Shown here: piece after piece, positions 9,542 through 18,672 of the stretch
Layout of the letters: each line of letters opens with the position of its first letter
Numbering within the stretch: the first letter of the stretch is position 1
Source: Firmicutes bacterium UBA3553
GTDB taxonomy: Bacteria > Bacillota > Clostridia > Tissierellales > Sedimentibacteraceae
Direction: 5' to 3'
Assembly (NCBI GenBank): GCA_002381185.1
Contig: DFOA01000033.1
Coordinates: forward strand, 1 to 64,000
DNA length: 64,000 bases
The notes under the pieces: model-generated
The model's input: only the letters and a program-made list of their open reading frames with translations
The model's database searches: none
What the model was told of the DNA's origin: nothing
Program-made: the position numbers and the translations under genes

Positions 9542-10222
9542 ATGAGCAATACTAAGAGAAAGAAAGCAATGACAAGCATATTGATTATTGCATGCATATT
9601 AATGTATTTAATAGAATCTACTATAAGGCCTGTATATGTTATTAAATCACTATACAAGATAATTATATTTGCAGGATTACCGTTAATTTATTGTGCATTG
9701 GACAAGGAAGTAAAGTTTAAAGAATATTTTAGCATAAATGATAAAAAGCAAATAAAGTTTGCTGTTGCACTGGGGCTGGGAGTTTATCTGATTGTACAGG
9801 CCGGATACCATATTCTAAAAGAATTCATAGCCCTAGGAAATATTGCAATGATTCTTGAAAATAATCTAAATGTCAATAAGGGCAATTTTGTCTTTGTTTC
9901 ACTTTATATATCATTAATTAATTCCTTGCTGGAGGAATTGTTCTTCAGAGGATTTGGTTTTATTACACTTAGTAAGTTCGCATCGAAAAGGTATACCTAC
10001 ATAATCAGTGCGCTTGCATTTTCTGTTTATCATGTATCCATACTTGCGGATTGGTTTAACATAATAATATATGTATTGTTTATAACGGGTTTATTTGGAA
10101 CAGGGCTATTTTTTAACTGGCTGAATGATAGATATAACAATATATTTAATTCATGGATAGTTCACATGTGCGCGAATCTTTCCATTAATACAATAGGTTT
10201 TATAATGTTTGGGATAATATAA
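9542..10222 (+). CDS. CPBP-family intramembrane metalloprotease (CAAX-protease-like)
   Basis: This is a 226-residue multi-spanning membrane protein. The CPBP/ABI motifs are present in order: 'LLEELFFRGFG' (EExxxR), 'FSVYHVSI' (FxxxH) and 'SWIVHMCANLSIN' (HxxxN). These residues form the catalytic site of Rce1-type intramembrane proteases. Bacterial members are often linked to peptide processing or self-immunity, but no peptide gene is visible beside it. It appears to be a single-gene unit between the nitrogenase-like operon and the convergent psu genes. Confidence 0.8.
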   Translation: MSNTKRKKAMTSILIIACILMYLIESTIRPVYVIKSLYKIIIFAGLPLIYCALDKEVKFKEYFSINDKKQIKFAVALGLGVYLIVQAGYHILKEFIALGNIAMILENNLNVNKGNFVFVSLYISLINSLLEELFFRGFGFITLSKFASKRYTYIISALAFSVYHVSILADWFNIIIYVLFITGLFGTGLFFNWLNDRYNNIFNSWIVHMCANLSINTIGFIMFGII

Positions 10223-10312
10223 TTCAATTAGGTGACTAATTATTGTGTGTCAAAAATTGAATATTATATAAAATATTAATTGTTTGAATTAATTATAATT
10301 CATTTATAAAAA

Positions 10313-10339
10313 GGCGAATCATATTCATGTGGATTCGCC
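10313..10339 (-). terminator. Intrinsic terminator, mainly for psuG
   Basis: GGCGAATC (10313-10320) and GATTCGCC (10332-10339) form an 8-bp stem. On the minus strand a T5 run follows the stem, placing a terminator about 20 bp after the psuG stop. It may also serve the convergent CPBP gene. Confidence 0.75.
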
Positions 10340-10357
10340 TGTAAATTATATTTTTAA

Positions 10358-11275
10358 TTAAGAAAGTTTTGAAAGCTCTACGGCAATTTTTGCTCCGAGC
10401 GCTGCATTGTTATATACGAGCCTTATGTTGGATTCAAGACTGTCTCCGCCAGTAATTTCTTTGACTTTAGCTAAAAGAAACGGGGTGGATTCTTTGCCCC
10501 TTATGCCCTTTTCAGTTGCTTCTTTCAGCGCTTTTTCTATGGCTTCAGTAATAGTGTCATAATCCATTTGATATTGTTCTTCAATTGGATTGGCAATAAC
10601 CATGCCTCCTTCAAGACCTATATCCCATTTCGCCTTTAATGCATCAGCAATTTCTTCAGGTGTGTCAACCCTATAATCAACCCTAAAACCGCTTTTTCGT
10701 GTATAAAAAGCCGGCATTTCTTCAGTCTTGTATCCTATGACAGGCACTCCGTGAGTTTCAAGATATTCCAGAGTTAAGCCGATATCCAGAATAGATTTTG
10801 CACCTGCGCAAACAACAGCGACATTTGTGTGAGCAAGCTCTTCCAAGTCTGCAGATATATCAAATGTTTCTGTGGCACCTCGATGAACACCACCTATTCC
10901 ACCTGTTGCAAATACCTTAATTCCTGCAAGTGCTGCAATTATCATTGTGGAGGCGACTGTTGTGGCTCCGTCTGCTTTTTTAGCAATAATAAATGGAATA
11001 TCTCTTCTGGATGTTTTAATAACATTTCCAGCCTTGCCCAGGTAATCAATTTCTTCCTTTGTCAATCCAACCTTAAGCTTTCCGTTTAAAATTGCAATGG
11101 TTGCAGGCGTTGCATTGTTATCTCTGATAATTCTTTCAACATTGACAGCCGTTTCAACATTTCTCGGATATGGCATGCCGTGGGATATGATTGTTGATTC
11201 TAATGCTACTACAGGCTTGCCGCGTTCAATTGCTTCCTTAACTTCCGTGCTTATTTCCAAATATTTTTCTAGCAT
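10358..11275 (-). CDS. psuG: Pseudouridine-5'-phosphate glycosidase
   Basis: This 305-residue protein cleaves (reversibly) pseudouridine 5'-phosphate to uracil and ribose 5-phosphate. The family opening 'ALESTIISHGMPYPRNVETA' and the internal 'FATGGIGGVHRGA' are clear, and the length is that of PsuG. The start overlaps the stop of the kinase gene upstream, so the two are translationally coupled. Together they form a pseudouridine salvage pathway for RNA-derived nucleosides. Confidence 0.95.
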   Translation of the reverse strand: MLEKYLEISTEVKEAIERGKPVVALESTIISHGMPYPRNVETAVNVERIIRDNNATPATIAILNGKLKVGLTKEEIDYLGKAGNVIKTSRRDIPFIIAKKADGATTVASTMIIAALAGIKVFATGGIGGVHRGATETFDISADLEELAHTNVAVVCAGAKSILDIGLTLEYLETHGVPVIGYKTEEMPAFYTRKSGFRVDYRVDTPEEIADALKAKWDIGLEGGMVIANPIEEQYQMDYDTITEAIEKALKEATEKGIRGKESTPFLLAKVKEITGGDSLESNIRLVYNNAALGAKIAVELSKLS

Positions 11276-12363
11276 AATTTTAACCCCTTAATTTTTAAAT
11301 TTATATTTTCTATGGACATATTAGGATTTATTGTGTTTTCATGTGACATTGCAACCACCGATGCAGCTGTGGCTATTTTTGCACTTTCATTTATATCAAT
11401 ATTGTTCAGATAACAATATACTAATGCTGCCATGAACGCATCACCTGCTCCTGTTGTATTAACGGGGGTTACGTTGTTTGCTTTAATGTTTTTCATAACA
11501 GAGTCATCACAGTAAAACACACCCTCCTTGCCAAGAGTAATAAATATTTTTTTAACGCCCTTGTTCATGAGATATTCACAGTTTTTTTTCAAGTCCTCTT
11601 CATTTTTGATTTCAATGTCTGTCATGGCTTCAATTTCGATTTTATTTGATTTCAAGGTATGAATATTGCCAATCATGTTTCTTACTCTTTTGGCTTTTGC
11701 GGTTGAAACGGTATCAAGAAAAAAGTCTGTGCTTCTATGATTATTTAACATATATTCAATTACACTTTCAGGAATGTTTGTATCTAAAATGCAAAGCTTT
11801 GATTTATCAATTACATATTTCTTTTCCTTAATAAAATCAACGGTCATTCTTTCATATATATCCATGCTGGATATGGCTACAGACATATCATGAGTTTCAT
11901 CAAGCACTGAAAGATAAGTTGAAGTGCTTTCACCATTAAGAATGAGACAGTCCCTCATATCTAACCCTATGAGACTTGATTCTTCAAGTATTTTTGAGCC
12001 ATAAATATCATTTCCCAACACACTTATCAGTTTGGTTTCTATACCTAACCTTACGAGATTTTCGCCGATATTTCTGCCGACCCCTCCAAGGGACATTTTA
12101 ACAGATCCAATATTAGAATCACCGGGAATCAACTTTTCCTTAGGGAAGCCGTGTATATCCATATTAACTCCGCCGACTACGATTACATAAGGATTATCCT
12201 GGACTATGTAGCCCTTGCCTAATATTTTACCTTTCTTAACAAGATTCGTTATGTGAACTGCCGTAGACGACCTTGTTATTCCAAGTATTTCTCCCAATTC
12301 ACTTTGAGAAATCATAGGATTTTTTTTAATCAATTCAAGTATTTCCTGTTCTCTGTTGGTCAT
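11269..12363 (-). CDS. PfkB-family (pseudouridine) kinase with N-terminal winged helix-turn-helix
   Basis: This protein of about 364 residues has an N-terminal DNA-binding helix-turn-helix (about residues 1-55, 'EILELIKKNPMISQSELGEILGI') fused to a PfkB-type sugar kinase. The kinase marks are 'GGVGRNIGENLVRLG' and the C-terminal 'NTTGAGDAFMAALVYCY' with the catalytic Asp. Beside psuG, pseudouridine is the likely substrate. The HTH fusion suggests that the enzyme also regulates its own operon, as proposed for similar proteins. I chose the ATG after GGAGG-AATTG, not the TTG one codon upstream. Confidence 0.88.
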   Translation of the reverse strand: MTNREQEILELIKKNPMISQSELGEILGITRSSTAVHITNLVKKGKILGKGYIVQDNPYVIVVGGVNMDIHGFPKEKLIPGDSNIGSVKMSLGGVGRNIGENLVRLGIETKLISVLGNDIYGSKILEESSLIGLDMRDCLILNGESTSTYLSVLDETHDMSVAISSMDIYERMTVDFIKEKKYVIDKSKLCILDTNIPESVIEYMLNNHRSTDFFLDTVSTAKAKRVRNMIGNIHTLKSNKIEIEAMTDIEIKNEEDLKKNCEYLMNKGVKKIFITLGKEGVFYCDDSVMKNIKANNVTPVNTTGAGDAFMAALVYCYLNNIDINESAKIATAASVVAMSHENTINPNMSIENINLKIKGLKLC

Positions 12364-12652
12364 CAATTCCTCCGAGCAAACATATGCTTATTTTATAAAC
12401 TATTGCTTATAGTATTTTAACATCATATAATATATTTTACAATGTTTTTATTTAATATGCAGTTTGCGTAATTATGTGGCTTGATCAGGATTCATTATAT
12501 TTTTGAAATATGGAACTTTTTTCTAAATACATATGTCTAATATAGTAGGTTTATTTTGACAATCCGGTATATGCTGTTTTAAAATAATGAATAGGATGTA
12601 CTGGCATGTTTAGCCAAAAACCTGGTTTAAGAATAAAAAATCGGAGGGGCTT

Positions 12653-14284
12653 ATGGATTTGAAAATATTTAAGTTAATAATAGTTTTTTTAATTTATATT
12701 ATCATATATGAAGCCATGAATTTTAAAATCAAAAACTTTATTTCTGAGGTATATAGTACCATATTAAATTTTGTCATGTATTTTGCACTTATTGCTGTTA
12801 TATTATTAGGAAACGGAATTGACGAAGCTTACTATTTATTAATCGTGTTTATTATTTTGTATGCTATAATCATAGCATATAAAATATGGAGAAAGAAGAA
12901 GATTTATTGTTTTAAGGATATAGACAGAAAACTTATAGAAGAAAAGAAGTCGGATATTTTAGATATTGTCTATGGATACAATAGGGAAATAGAAGTATCA
13001 ATTGAAAATAACAGGATAATATTTGATAAGGATGATAAGAACAAAATAGAAGAGTGCCTGGAGCTGGTGGGAAATTATTTAAATGAAAACAGAAAAAAAT
13101 ATACTGTTAAAGACTATGCAATTTATTATACAAAAACCATAATCTTTCCTGTTGCAATTGTTGCGGTAATCTTTACAATTTTTCATATAATCAATAATTT
13201 TGATTCTTTCGCTGCGAATGTTGAACAAATAAGCATTAAAAATGAACTGGCAGAGGGGAACACTGAGGGCAATATCAACAATTATGGACTGGTGACTGAA
13301 ACAGACGAGTATATTTACTATGTAAACGAATTTAAGATATACAAATCAGATAGAGACTTAAAAAATAAAACACCCCTGGTAGAGCAGCCGGAAAATTTGG
13401 GCAAGGACACATTAAATGTGGTTGAAGGCTGGATATTTTACAGACAGGGAAATGAAATAAAAAGAGCAAGAACCGATGGAACAAATGTTGAAACAATATT
13501 TAAGGGGTATTCCCTGCACATGAAGGTTGTGGGGAATTGGATTTACTTTGTAAGCCTGAAGGATGACGGCAAAATATGCAGGATTGATGTCAACGGTGAG
13601 AATAAATCATTTTTGTGTAATGAAAGTGTTTATGATATAGCTGTTTATGACGGGAAAATATATTACAGCTACGAAGGTCGGGACGGCGCTCATTTGGAGG
13701 TAATTAACACAGATAGTACCGGACTGCAGAGTCTCGCTGATATAAAAACCAGAAGTATGATTGCTGACGGAGATTATATTTATTATATAGATGATATTGA
13801 TGAAATTCTTTGCCGGATGAATTTAAAAGATAAAACAGTAGAAAAATTATCAAGAAAGCAAGTGCTGAAGTTCATCAAAGACGGCGGACAGATATTTTAT
13901 ACTTTGAAAGACGATACAAATAATTCTGTTTCCAGATATAAAGGCTTATATAGTATGAATGTGGATGGAAGCAATTTATTAGATATTGACAGTGAATGTT
14001 ATTTAAGTGAAACGGCTATTGGTGTCACAGAAAGTTTTGTTTTCTATAATTCTATAAACTCTAATGGTCAGCCTGACTTGAAAATAATTAATAAAAATGA
14101 TTTTTTAAGTGATAGGATTACCGAAAAGCGGGGATACAGGGTTCTGTTTGACGGTTATTTATCTTCAACTGAAAAATATCTGACACGGAAGCAGGTTTTT
14201 CCGAAGATGGCTATAAAACCGTACGTTATTCAAGCAGGGCCTTATATTGCGATGGATTTGTTGTCAACGGTGCAGATACATTGA
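12653..14284 (+). CDS. Membrane-anchored DUF5050-type repeat protein (C-terminus probably frameshifted)
   Basis: This 543-residue protein begins with membrane segments (about residues 5-80), then a soluble stretch, another membrane helix (about 163-182, 'IIFPVAIVAVIFTIFHII') and an extracellular part. That part has repeated 'G-D-x-I-Y-Y' units such as 'DEYIYYVNEF', 'GNWIYFVS' and 'GDYIYYIDD', typical of DUF5050 beta-propeller-like proteins. The function is unknown. The final 35 or so residues look out of frame (see the next entry). RBS GGAGGGG precedes the ATG. Confidence 0.72.
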   Translation: MDLKIFKLIIVFLIYIIIYEAMNFKIKNFISEVYSTILNFVMYFALIAVILLGNGIDEAYYLLIVFIILYAIIIAYKIWRKKKIYCFKDIDRKLIEEKKSDILDIVYGYNREIEVSIENNRIIFDKDDKNKIEECLELVGNYLNENRKKYTVKDYAIYYTKTIIFPVAIVAVIFTIFHIINNFDSFAANVEQISIKNELAEGNTEGNINNYGLVTETDEYIYYVNEFKIYKSDRDLKNKTPLVEQPENLGKDTLNVVEGWIFYRQGNEIKRARTDGTNVETIFKGYSLHMKVVGNWIYFVSLKDDGKICRIDVNGENKSFLCNESVYDIAVYDGKIYYSYEGRDGAHLEVINTDSTGLQSLADIKTRSMIADGDYIYYIDDIDEILCRMNLKDKTVEKLSRKQVLKFIKDGGQIFYTLKDDTNNSVSRYKGLYSMNVDGSNLLDIDSECYLSETAIGVTESFVFYNSINSNGQPDLKIINKNDFLSDRITEKRGYRVLFDGYLSSTEKYLTRKQVFPKMAIKPYVIQAGPYIAMDLLSTVQIH

Positions 14285-14358
14285 AATACCTGAACAGCAG
14301 CTTAACACGTTTGACAGAAGGGGCTTTACGGCAGTTGAATGGGGAGGAACTGAGGTAA
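14173..14358 (+). other. Apparent frameshifted continuation of the DUF5050-type gene
   Basis: This frame is open from 14173 to a TAA at 14356-14358 and has no start codon of its own. It overlaps the last part of the upstream gene. Adding one A in the A-run at 14172-14176 would join the two frames, giving '...LSSTE' then 'KISDTEAGFSEDGYK' and onward. Its composition looks more protein-like than the existing tail 'AGPYIAMDLLSTVQIH'. It could be a real frameshift, a sequencing indel or chance. Confidence 0.35.
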
Positions 14359-14382
14359 GGTAGTAGAAGAAAGAGGTGCATT

Positions 14383-15717
14383 ATGAGAATTGATAGTTGG
14401 ATTAAGACGTTTTTTGATAACTTATATGATGGCATTTTAATTATAGATACAGATGAAATTGTTAAATATATTAATCCTGCATATACCAAGATAACAAAAG
14501 TAGCTTATGATGAAATAGTAGGAAAAAAATTAAGAGAAGTAAGGCCCGGAGCTAGGCTTCCGAATGTATTGACGACAAAAAAACCGATAGTCGGTGTTTT
14601 AAGAGAGGAATTTGGTATTGAATACTCAGTAAATATGTCGCCCATATTTGAAGAATCCGAACTAATAGGTGCAATTTCTGTAGTCAGCAATATAGATGAT
14701 ATATATAAGCTATATCAGGATATAGATAAATACAAATCAAGGGTTAAATCACTTGAAAACAGAATCAGTGCAATTCAAAAGGCAAAATATACTTTAGATG
14801 ATATTATTTCGGTTGACATAAGCTCCATGGAAGTAAAGAACACAATTAAAAAAATATCTCAAAAAGATATTACAGTCTTAGTATTCGGAGAAAGTGGCAC
14901 AGGAAAGGAATTATATGCAAATGCAATTCACAATGAATCTAATAGAGCAGATGGCCCTTTTATAGCAGTAAATTGTGCTTCTTTTCAAGGAAGTTTGCTG
15001 GACAGTGAATTGTTTGGTTACGAGGAAGGCTCTTTTACAGGAGCAAAGCGAGAAGGTAAAATGGGTTTATTTGAAGCTGCTAATAAAGGTACTATTTTTT
15101 TAGATGAAATTTCTGAAATGGATTTAGAGGTTCAGGCTAAGTTGCTAAGAACTCTTCAGGAAGGTACAATCAGAAGAATAGGCAGTGTAAAGGAAACCGC
15201 AATTGATGTAAGAGTTGTAGCCGCAACAAATAAGAACCTGGAAGATATGGTTCAGGATGGAAGATTCAGACATGATTTGTTTTATAGAATTGCAGTATTT
15301 CCTCTGATAATTCCTCCATTGAGAGAAAGAAAGGGGGATATCTTGCCCCTGGCATATAACTATATAGAGTCATTTAAGAACAGTTTAAAAAAAGACATTA
15401 TTCTCAGCAAGGAAGCTGAATTAGTGCTGTACAACTATGACTGGCCTGGTAATATCAGGGAGTTGAAAAATTCTATAGAGTTTGGAATAAATATGATGGA
15501 AGATAATGAAATGAATTATAATCATCTTCCTGTAAGGGTACAAAGCTCTGTAAAAAAAGCAGATGTAGTTCAAAAATTAAGCGATAAGATTAGAGAAGCT
15601 GAAAAGCAGGAAATTATAAAAGCCCTTAAAATATTTGGTGAGGACATGGAAGGAAAGAATAAAGCAGCAGAAGCTCTGGGGATATCTTTAGCTACTTTAT
15701 ATAATAAATTAAAATAA
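14383..15717 (+). CDS. Sigma-54-dependent activator with PAS sensor
   Basis: This 444-residue enhancer-binding protein has an N-terminal PAS domain (about 1-115, 'YDGILIIDTDEIVKYINPAYTKIT'). A central AAA+ domain follows, with Walker A 'GESGTGKE', the sigma-54 contact loop 'GSFTGA' (GAFTGA variant), Walker B 'TIFLDEISEMD' and arginine-finger region 'RIGSVKE'. A Fis-type helix-turn-helix ('NKAAEALGISLATLYNKL') ends the protein. It lies directly upstream of, and in line with, a sigma-54 promoter that drives the CitMHS/AtuA operon, which is its probable target. The effector sensed by the PAS domain is unknown. Confidence 0.93.
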   Translation: MRIDSWIKTFFDNLYDGILIIDTDEIVKYINPAYTKITKVAYDEIVGKKLREVRPGARLPNVLTTKKPIVGVLREEFGIEYSVNMSPIFEESELIGAISVVSNIDDIYKLYQDIDKYKSRVKSLENRISAIQKAKYTLDDIISVDISSMEVKNTIKKISQKDITVLVFGESGTGKELYANAIHNESNRADGPFIAVNCASFQGSLLDSELFGYEEGSFTGAKREGKMGLFEAANKGTIFLDEISEMDLEVQAKLLRTLQEGTIRRIGSVKETAIDVRVVAATNKNLEDMVQDGRFRHDLFYRIAVFPLIIPPLRERKGDILPLAYNYIESFKNSLKKDIILSKEAELVLYNYDWPGNIRELKNSIEFGINMMEDNEMNYNHLPVRVQSSVKKADVVQKLSDKIREAEKQEIIKALKIFGEDMEGKNKAAEALGISLATLYNKLK

Positions 15718-15761
15718 CGATAAATTAATTATAAATAAATAATTAAAAGATGACATAGGAT

Positions 15762-15806
15762 TTCTAAAAGTTTAGAATTTGAATTCGTGGTTCTAAACTT
15801 TTAGAA
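15762..15806. promoter_or_regulatory. Paired 16-bp palindromic sites; also a 20-bp stem (activator sites and/or terminator)
   Basis: TTCTAAAAGTTTAGAA (15762-15777) and its exact reverse complement (15791-15806) lie 29 bp apart, start to start, and together form a long perfect stem. A third copy follows at 15870. Three copies of one palindrome upstream of a sigma-54 promoter fit binding sites for the adjacent activator. The stem could also terminate the activator transcript, although the following run is TTATTTT rather than a clean T tract. Confidence 0.6.
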
Positions 15807-15869
15807 ATCCTTATTTTAATTAAAATTCAACCTTTTATTTGATAAAAAAGTGTCAAGCCTAAATAAAAT

Positions 15870-15885
15870 TTCTAAAATTTTAGAA
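15870..15885. promoter_or_regulatory. Third palindromic activator site
   Basis: TTCTAAAATTTTAGAA is a perfect 16-bp palindrome. It matches the two sites at 15762 and 15791 and lies about 85 bp upstream of the -24 element. Because it stands alone without a hairpin partner, it supports the protein-binding-site reading over a pure terminator. Confidence 0.55.
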
Positions 15886-15954
15886 GTTTAATTTTTTATA
15901 AATAAGTTAAAAATAATTAATATTGAAATTTCAACAAAAAAGTTTTACATGTAC

Positions 15955-15970
15955 TTGGCATGCAATTTGC
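15955..15970 (+). promoter_or_regulatory. Sigma-54 (-24/-12) promoter of the CitMHS-AtuA operon
   Basis: TTGGCATGCAATTTGC has GG at 15957-15958 and GC at 15969-15970, the exact 12-nt register of sigma-54 promoters (consensus TGGCAC-N5-TTGC). It lies 45 bp before the transporter start and downstream of three palindromic sites. Confidence 0.85.
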
Positions 15971-16014
15971 AATTTATTTAACTGTAAAAATAATAAATTA
16001 TTTAGGAGGAAAGC

Positions 16015-17313
16015 ATGTTAGCAACTCTAGGATTTTTATCTGTAATATTATTACTGGTTGCAGTAATGACTAAAAAGTTAACACCAACTGTAGCTCTTAT
16101 AGCAGTTCCGACTGTAATGGCTTTAATAGGTGGATTTGGATTTGAAGTAGGTGGATTTATTACAAATGGAATTAAAACTATAGCACCTACCGGAGTTATG
16201 TTTATATTTGCAATATTATTTTTCGGTGTTTTAAGCGATGCAGGTACATTTGATCCAATAATCAAAAAGATTATAAAGGCAGTTGGAAATGATCCTGTGA
16301 AAATAGCCATCGGAACAGCAGTTTTAGCAATGATAGTACATCTGGATGGTTCAGGAGCTGTAACATTTTTAGTAACAATTCCTGCGGTACTGCCGTTATA
16401 TGATGCGGTTGGAATGAGCAGGTCTTCATTGGCAACGGTGGTTGCATTGGCAGCGGGTACCATGAATATAGTTCCGTGGGGAGGGCCTACATTAAGAGCG
16501 GCCACATCATTAAATGTTCCTGTAACCGAACTTTTCAACCCTGTTTTAATACCGGTTATAGCAGGGTTAATATTTGTTCTTGTAATCGCAGGTTTTATCG
16601 GCAAAAAGGAAAAAGCAAGAATAGGAAATATTGCTCTTGCTAATATTGAAAATGCAAATTCAGAAGCAGATTCTGAAAAATTAAAATTGCAAAGACCAAA
16701 ATTATTTGCATTTAACATTTTATTAATAATTGCGGCCATAGGCATAATGATATCGAATTTATTGCCGCCGCAAGTTGTATTTATGTTTGCATTCTGTGTA
16801 GCAGTTGTAATAAATTACCCAAGTGTAAAAGAACAAAGGGAACGTGTAGATGCCCATGCTAAGGAAGCTTTGATGATGGCAAGCGTACTATTTGCTGCCG
16901 GTGCATTTACAGGAATAATGAAGGATACAGGAATGATTACAGCAATGTCGGAAGTAATAGTAGGATTGATTCCGACATCCATGGGAAGATTCATACCTGT
17001 TGTTACAGGCATTATATCAATGCCTTTAAGCTTATTGTTTGACCCTGATTCATTCTATTTTGGAGTTATGCCCGTATTGACAGGTACGGCAAGCCAATTC
17101 GGAGTAGATCCTATAATGGTAGGAAGGGCAGCAATTTTGGGCCAAATGACTACAGGTTTCCCTGTAAGCCCGTTAACAGCAGCTACATTTTTATTGACAG
17201 GTTTGGCAGGAGTAGATTTAGGAGATCATCAGAAAAAGACTATTCCATATGCATTTTTAGTTACAATTGTAATGTTGGTAGTAGCTATAATAACCGGAGT
17301 AATCACATTTTAA
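16015..17313 (+). CDS. CitMHS-family carboxylate transporter
   Basis: This is a 432-residue polytopic membrane protein of the citrate-Mg2+:H+/ion transporter family. Conserved features include 'DGSGAVTFLVTIPAVLPLY' (about residues 119-137) and a C-terminal 'DPDSFYFGVMPVLTG'. Members move citrate-metal complexes or related di- and tricarboxylates. As first gene of a sigma-54 operon with AtuA-type proteins, it probably imports the compound that those proteins process. Substrate identity is open. RBS AGGAGG precedes the ATG. Confidence 0.88.
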   Translation: MLATLGFLSVILLLVAVMTKKLTPTVALIAVPTVMALIGGFGFEVGGFITNGIKTIAPTGVMFIFAILFFGVLSDAGTFDPIIKKIIKAVGNDPVKIAIGTAVLAMIVHLDGSGAVTFLVTIPAVLPLYDAVGMSRSSLATVVALAAGTMNIVPWGGPTLRAATSLNVPVTELFNPVLIPVIAGLIFVLVIAGFIGKKEKARIGNIALANIENANSEADSEKLKLQRPKLFAFNILLIIAAIGIMISNLLPPQVVFMFAFCVAVVINYPSVKEQRERVDAHAKEALMMASVLFAAGAFTGIMKDTGMITAMSEVIVGLIPTSMGRFIPVVTGIISMPLSLLFDPDSFYFGVMPVLTGTASQFGVDPIMVGRAAILGQMTTGFPVSPLTAATFLLTGLAGVDLGDHQKKTIPYAFLVTIVMLVVAIITGVITF

Positions 17314-17328
17314 ACAGGAGGAATTAAA

Positions 17329-18672
17329 TTGAAAAAAATCAGAATAGGAAGCGGTGCAGGGTATGCCGGAGACAGACTTGAACCTGCATTAGAGCTTATT
17401 GCAAAAGGAAATTTAGATTATATAAGTTTTGAATGCCTAGCAGAAAGAACTATTGCCATAGCACAAAAAGCAAAATTAGTTGATCCCAATAAAGGCTATA
17501 ACGGACTTTTAGAGTATAGAATGGACAAAGTTCTTCCTTTGGCTCATGATCATAAAGTAAAAGTTATTACAAACATGGGGGCTGCAAATCCCCAAGGTGC
17601 TGTTGAAGTAATCTGCAAAATGGCGGAGGAAAAAGGCATAAAAGGATTGAAGGTAGCAGCTGTATACGGTGATGATGTGCTTGAAAAATTGGATAAGTAT
17701 AAAAATACAACAGTTTGGGAAACAGGCAGGCCACTTGCAGAGTTAGATGGAGACATAATATCGGCAAATGTTTATATGGGTATAGACGGAATAGTTGAAG
17801 CTTTAAGAAATGGAGCAGATATTATAGTAACAGGAAGAGTTTCAGATCCTGCATTATTCTTGGCACCATTGGTTTATGAATTTGGCTGGGATGTAAATAA
17901 TTATGATTTACTGGGCAAAGGAACTTTAATAGGACATTTATTGGAATGCGGAGGCCAGGCTACGGGAGGATATTTTGCTGAACCCGGCAAAAAGGATGTT
18001 AACAGGCTATGGGAACTTGGATTTCCAATAGCCGAAGTAAGCGAAAACGGTGAATTTATAATTACTAAGGTGGATGGGTCCGGAGGAGTTGTTAATAAGG
18101 ATACTTTAACAGAACAGATGATATACGAAATTCATGATCCCACAACTTATTTAACACCTGATTGTACAGCAGATTTTTCAAATGTAACTTTTACGGAAAA
18201 GTACAATGATGTTGTGGAAGTGAAAGGTGCCACAGGCAGAGAAAAAACGGATACATTAAAAGTAAGTATAGGTTACAAGGACTGCTTCATAGGCGAAGGT
18301 GAAATAAGCTATGCAGGTCCGGGATGTTTTGAAAGAGCGAAATTAGCGGCTGAAATAGTTGAAAAAAGACTTGAGCAAACTAAAGTGAAATATGATGAAT
18401 TAAGAATAGATTTCATCGGAATTAATGCAATTTATAAGAACCATGACAGAAAATACAATGTTCCTGAGGAAGTAAGATTGAGAGTTTCAGCCAGAACCAA
18501 GACTAAATATGATGCGGATCAAATAGGAAATGAAGTTGAAACGCTGTATACCAATGGTCCGGCAGGCGGCGGCGGTGCTACTAAATCTGTAAGTGAAATT
18601 GTATCGGTAGCCTCAATATTGATTAATCGCAATGATGTAGAAGCAAAAGTAATTTATAAGGAGGTACAATAA
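17329..18672 (+). CDS. AtuA-family (DUF1446) protein
   Basis: This 447-residue protein shows the DUF1446/AtuA opening 'IRIGSGAGYAGDRLEPALEL' and the glycine-rich 'GPAGGGGATKSVSE' near the C-terminus. AtuA is named for acyclic terpene utilisation in Pseudomonas, but its enzymatic role is not established and most homologues sit in acyl or carboxylate catabolic operons. The start is TTG after CAGGAGGAATTAAA. It overlaps the next small gene by one base. Here it probably acts on whatever the CitMHS transporter brings in. Confidence 0.85.
   Translation: MKKIRIGSGAGYAGDRLEPALELIAKGNLDYISFECLAERTIAIAQKAKLVDPNKGYNGLLEYRMDKVLPLAHDHKVKVITNMGAANPQGAVEVICKMAEEKGIKGLKVAAVYGDDVLEKLDKYKNTTVWETGRPLAELDGDIISANVYMGIDGIVEALRNGADIIVTGRVSDPALFLAPLVYEFGWDVNNYDLLGKGTLIGHLLECGGQATGGYFAEPGKKDVNRLWELGFPIAEVSENGEFIITKVDGSGGVVNKDTLTEQMIYEIHDPTTYLTPDCTADFSNVTFTEKYNDVVEVKGATGREKTDTLKVSIGYKDCFIGEGEISYAGPGCFERAKLAAEIVEKRLEQTKVKYDELRIDFIGINAIYKNHDRKYNVPEEVRLRVSARTKTKYDADQIGNEVETLYTNGPAGGGGATKSVSEIVSVASILINRNDVEAKVIYKEVQ

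Noticed and set aside
16002..16745. Long open frame (about 247 codons) on the minus strand, antisense to the CitMHS gene
   Set aside because: Composition is that of a shadow of a hydrophobic membrane protein. There is no RBS or family resemblance, and the plus-strand frame is a clear transporter.
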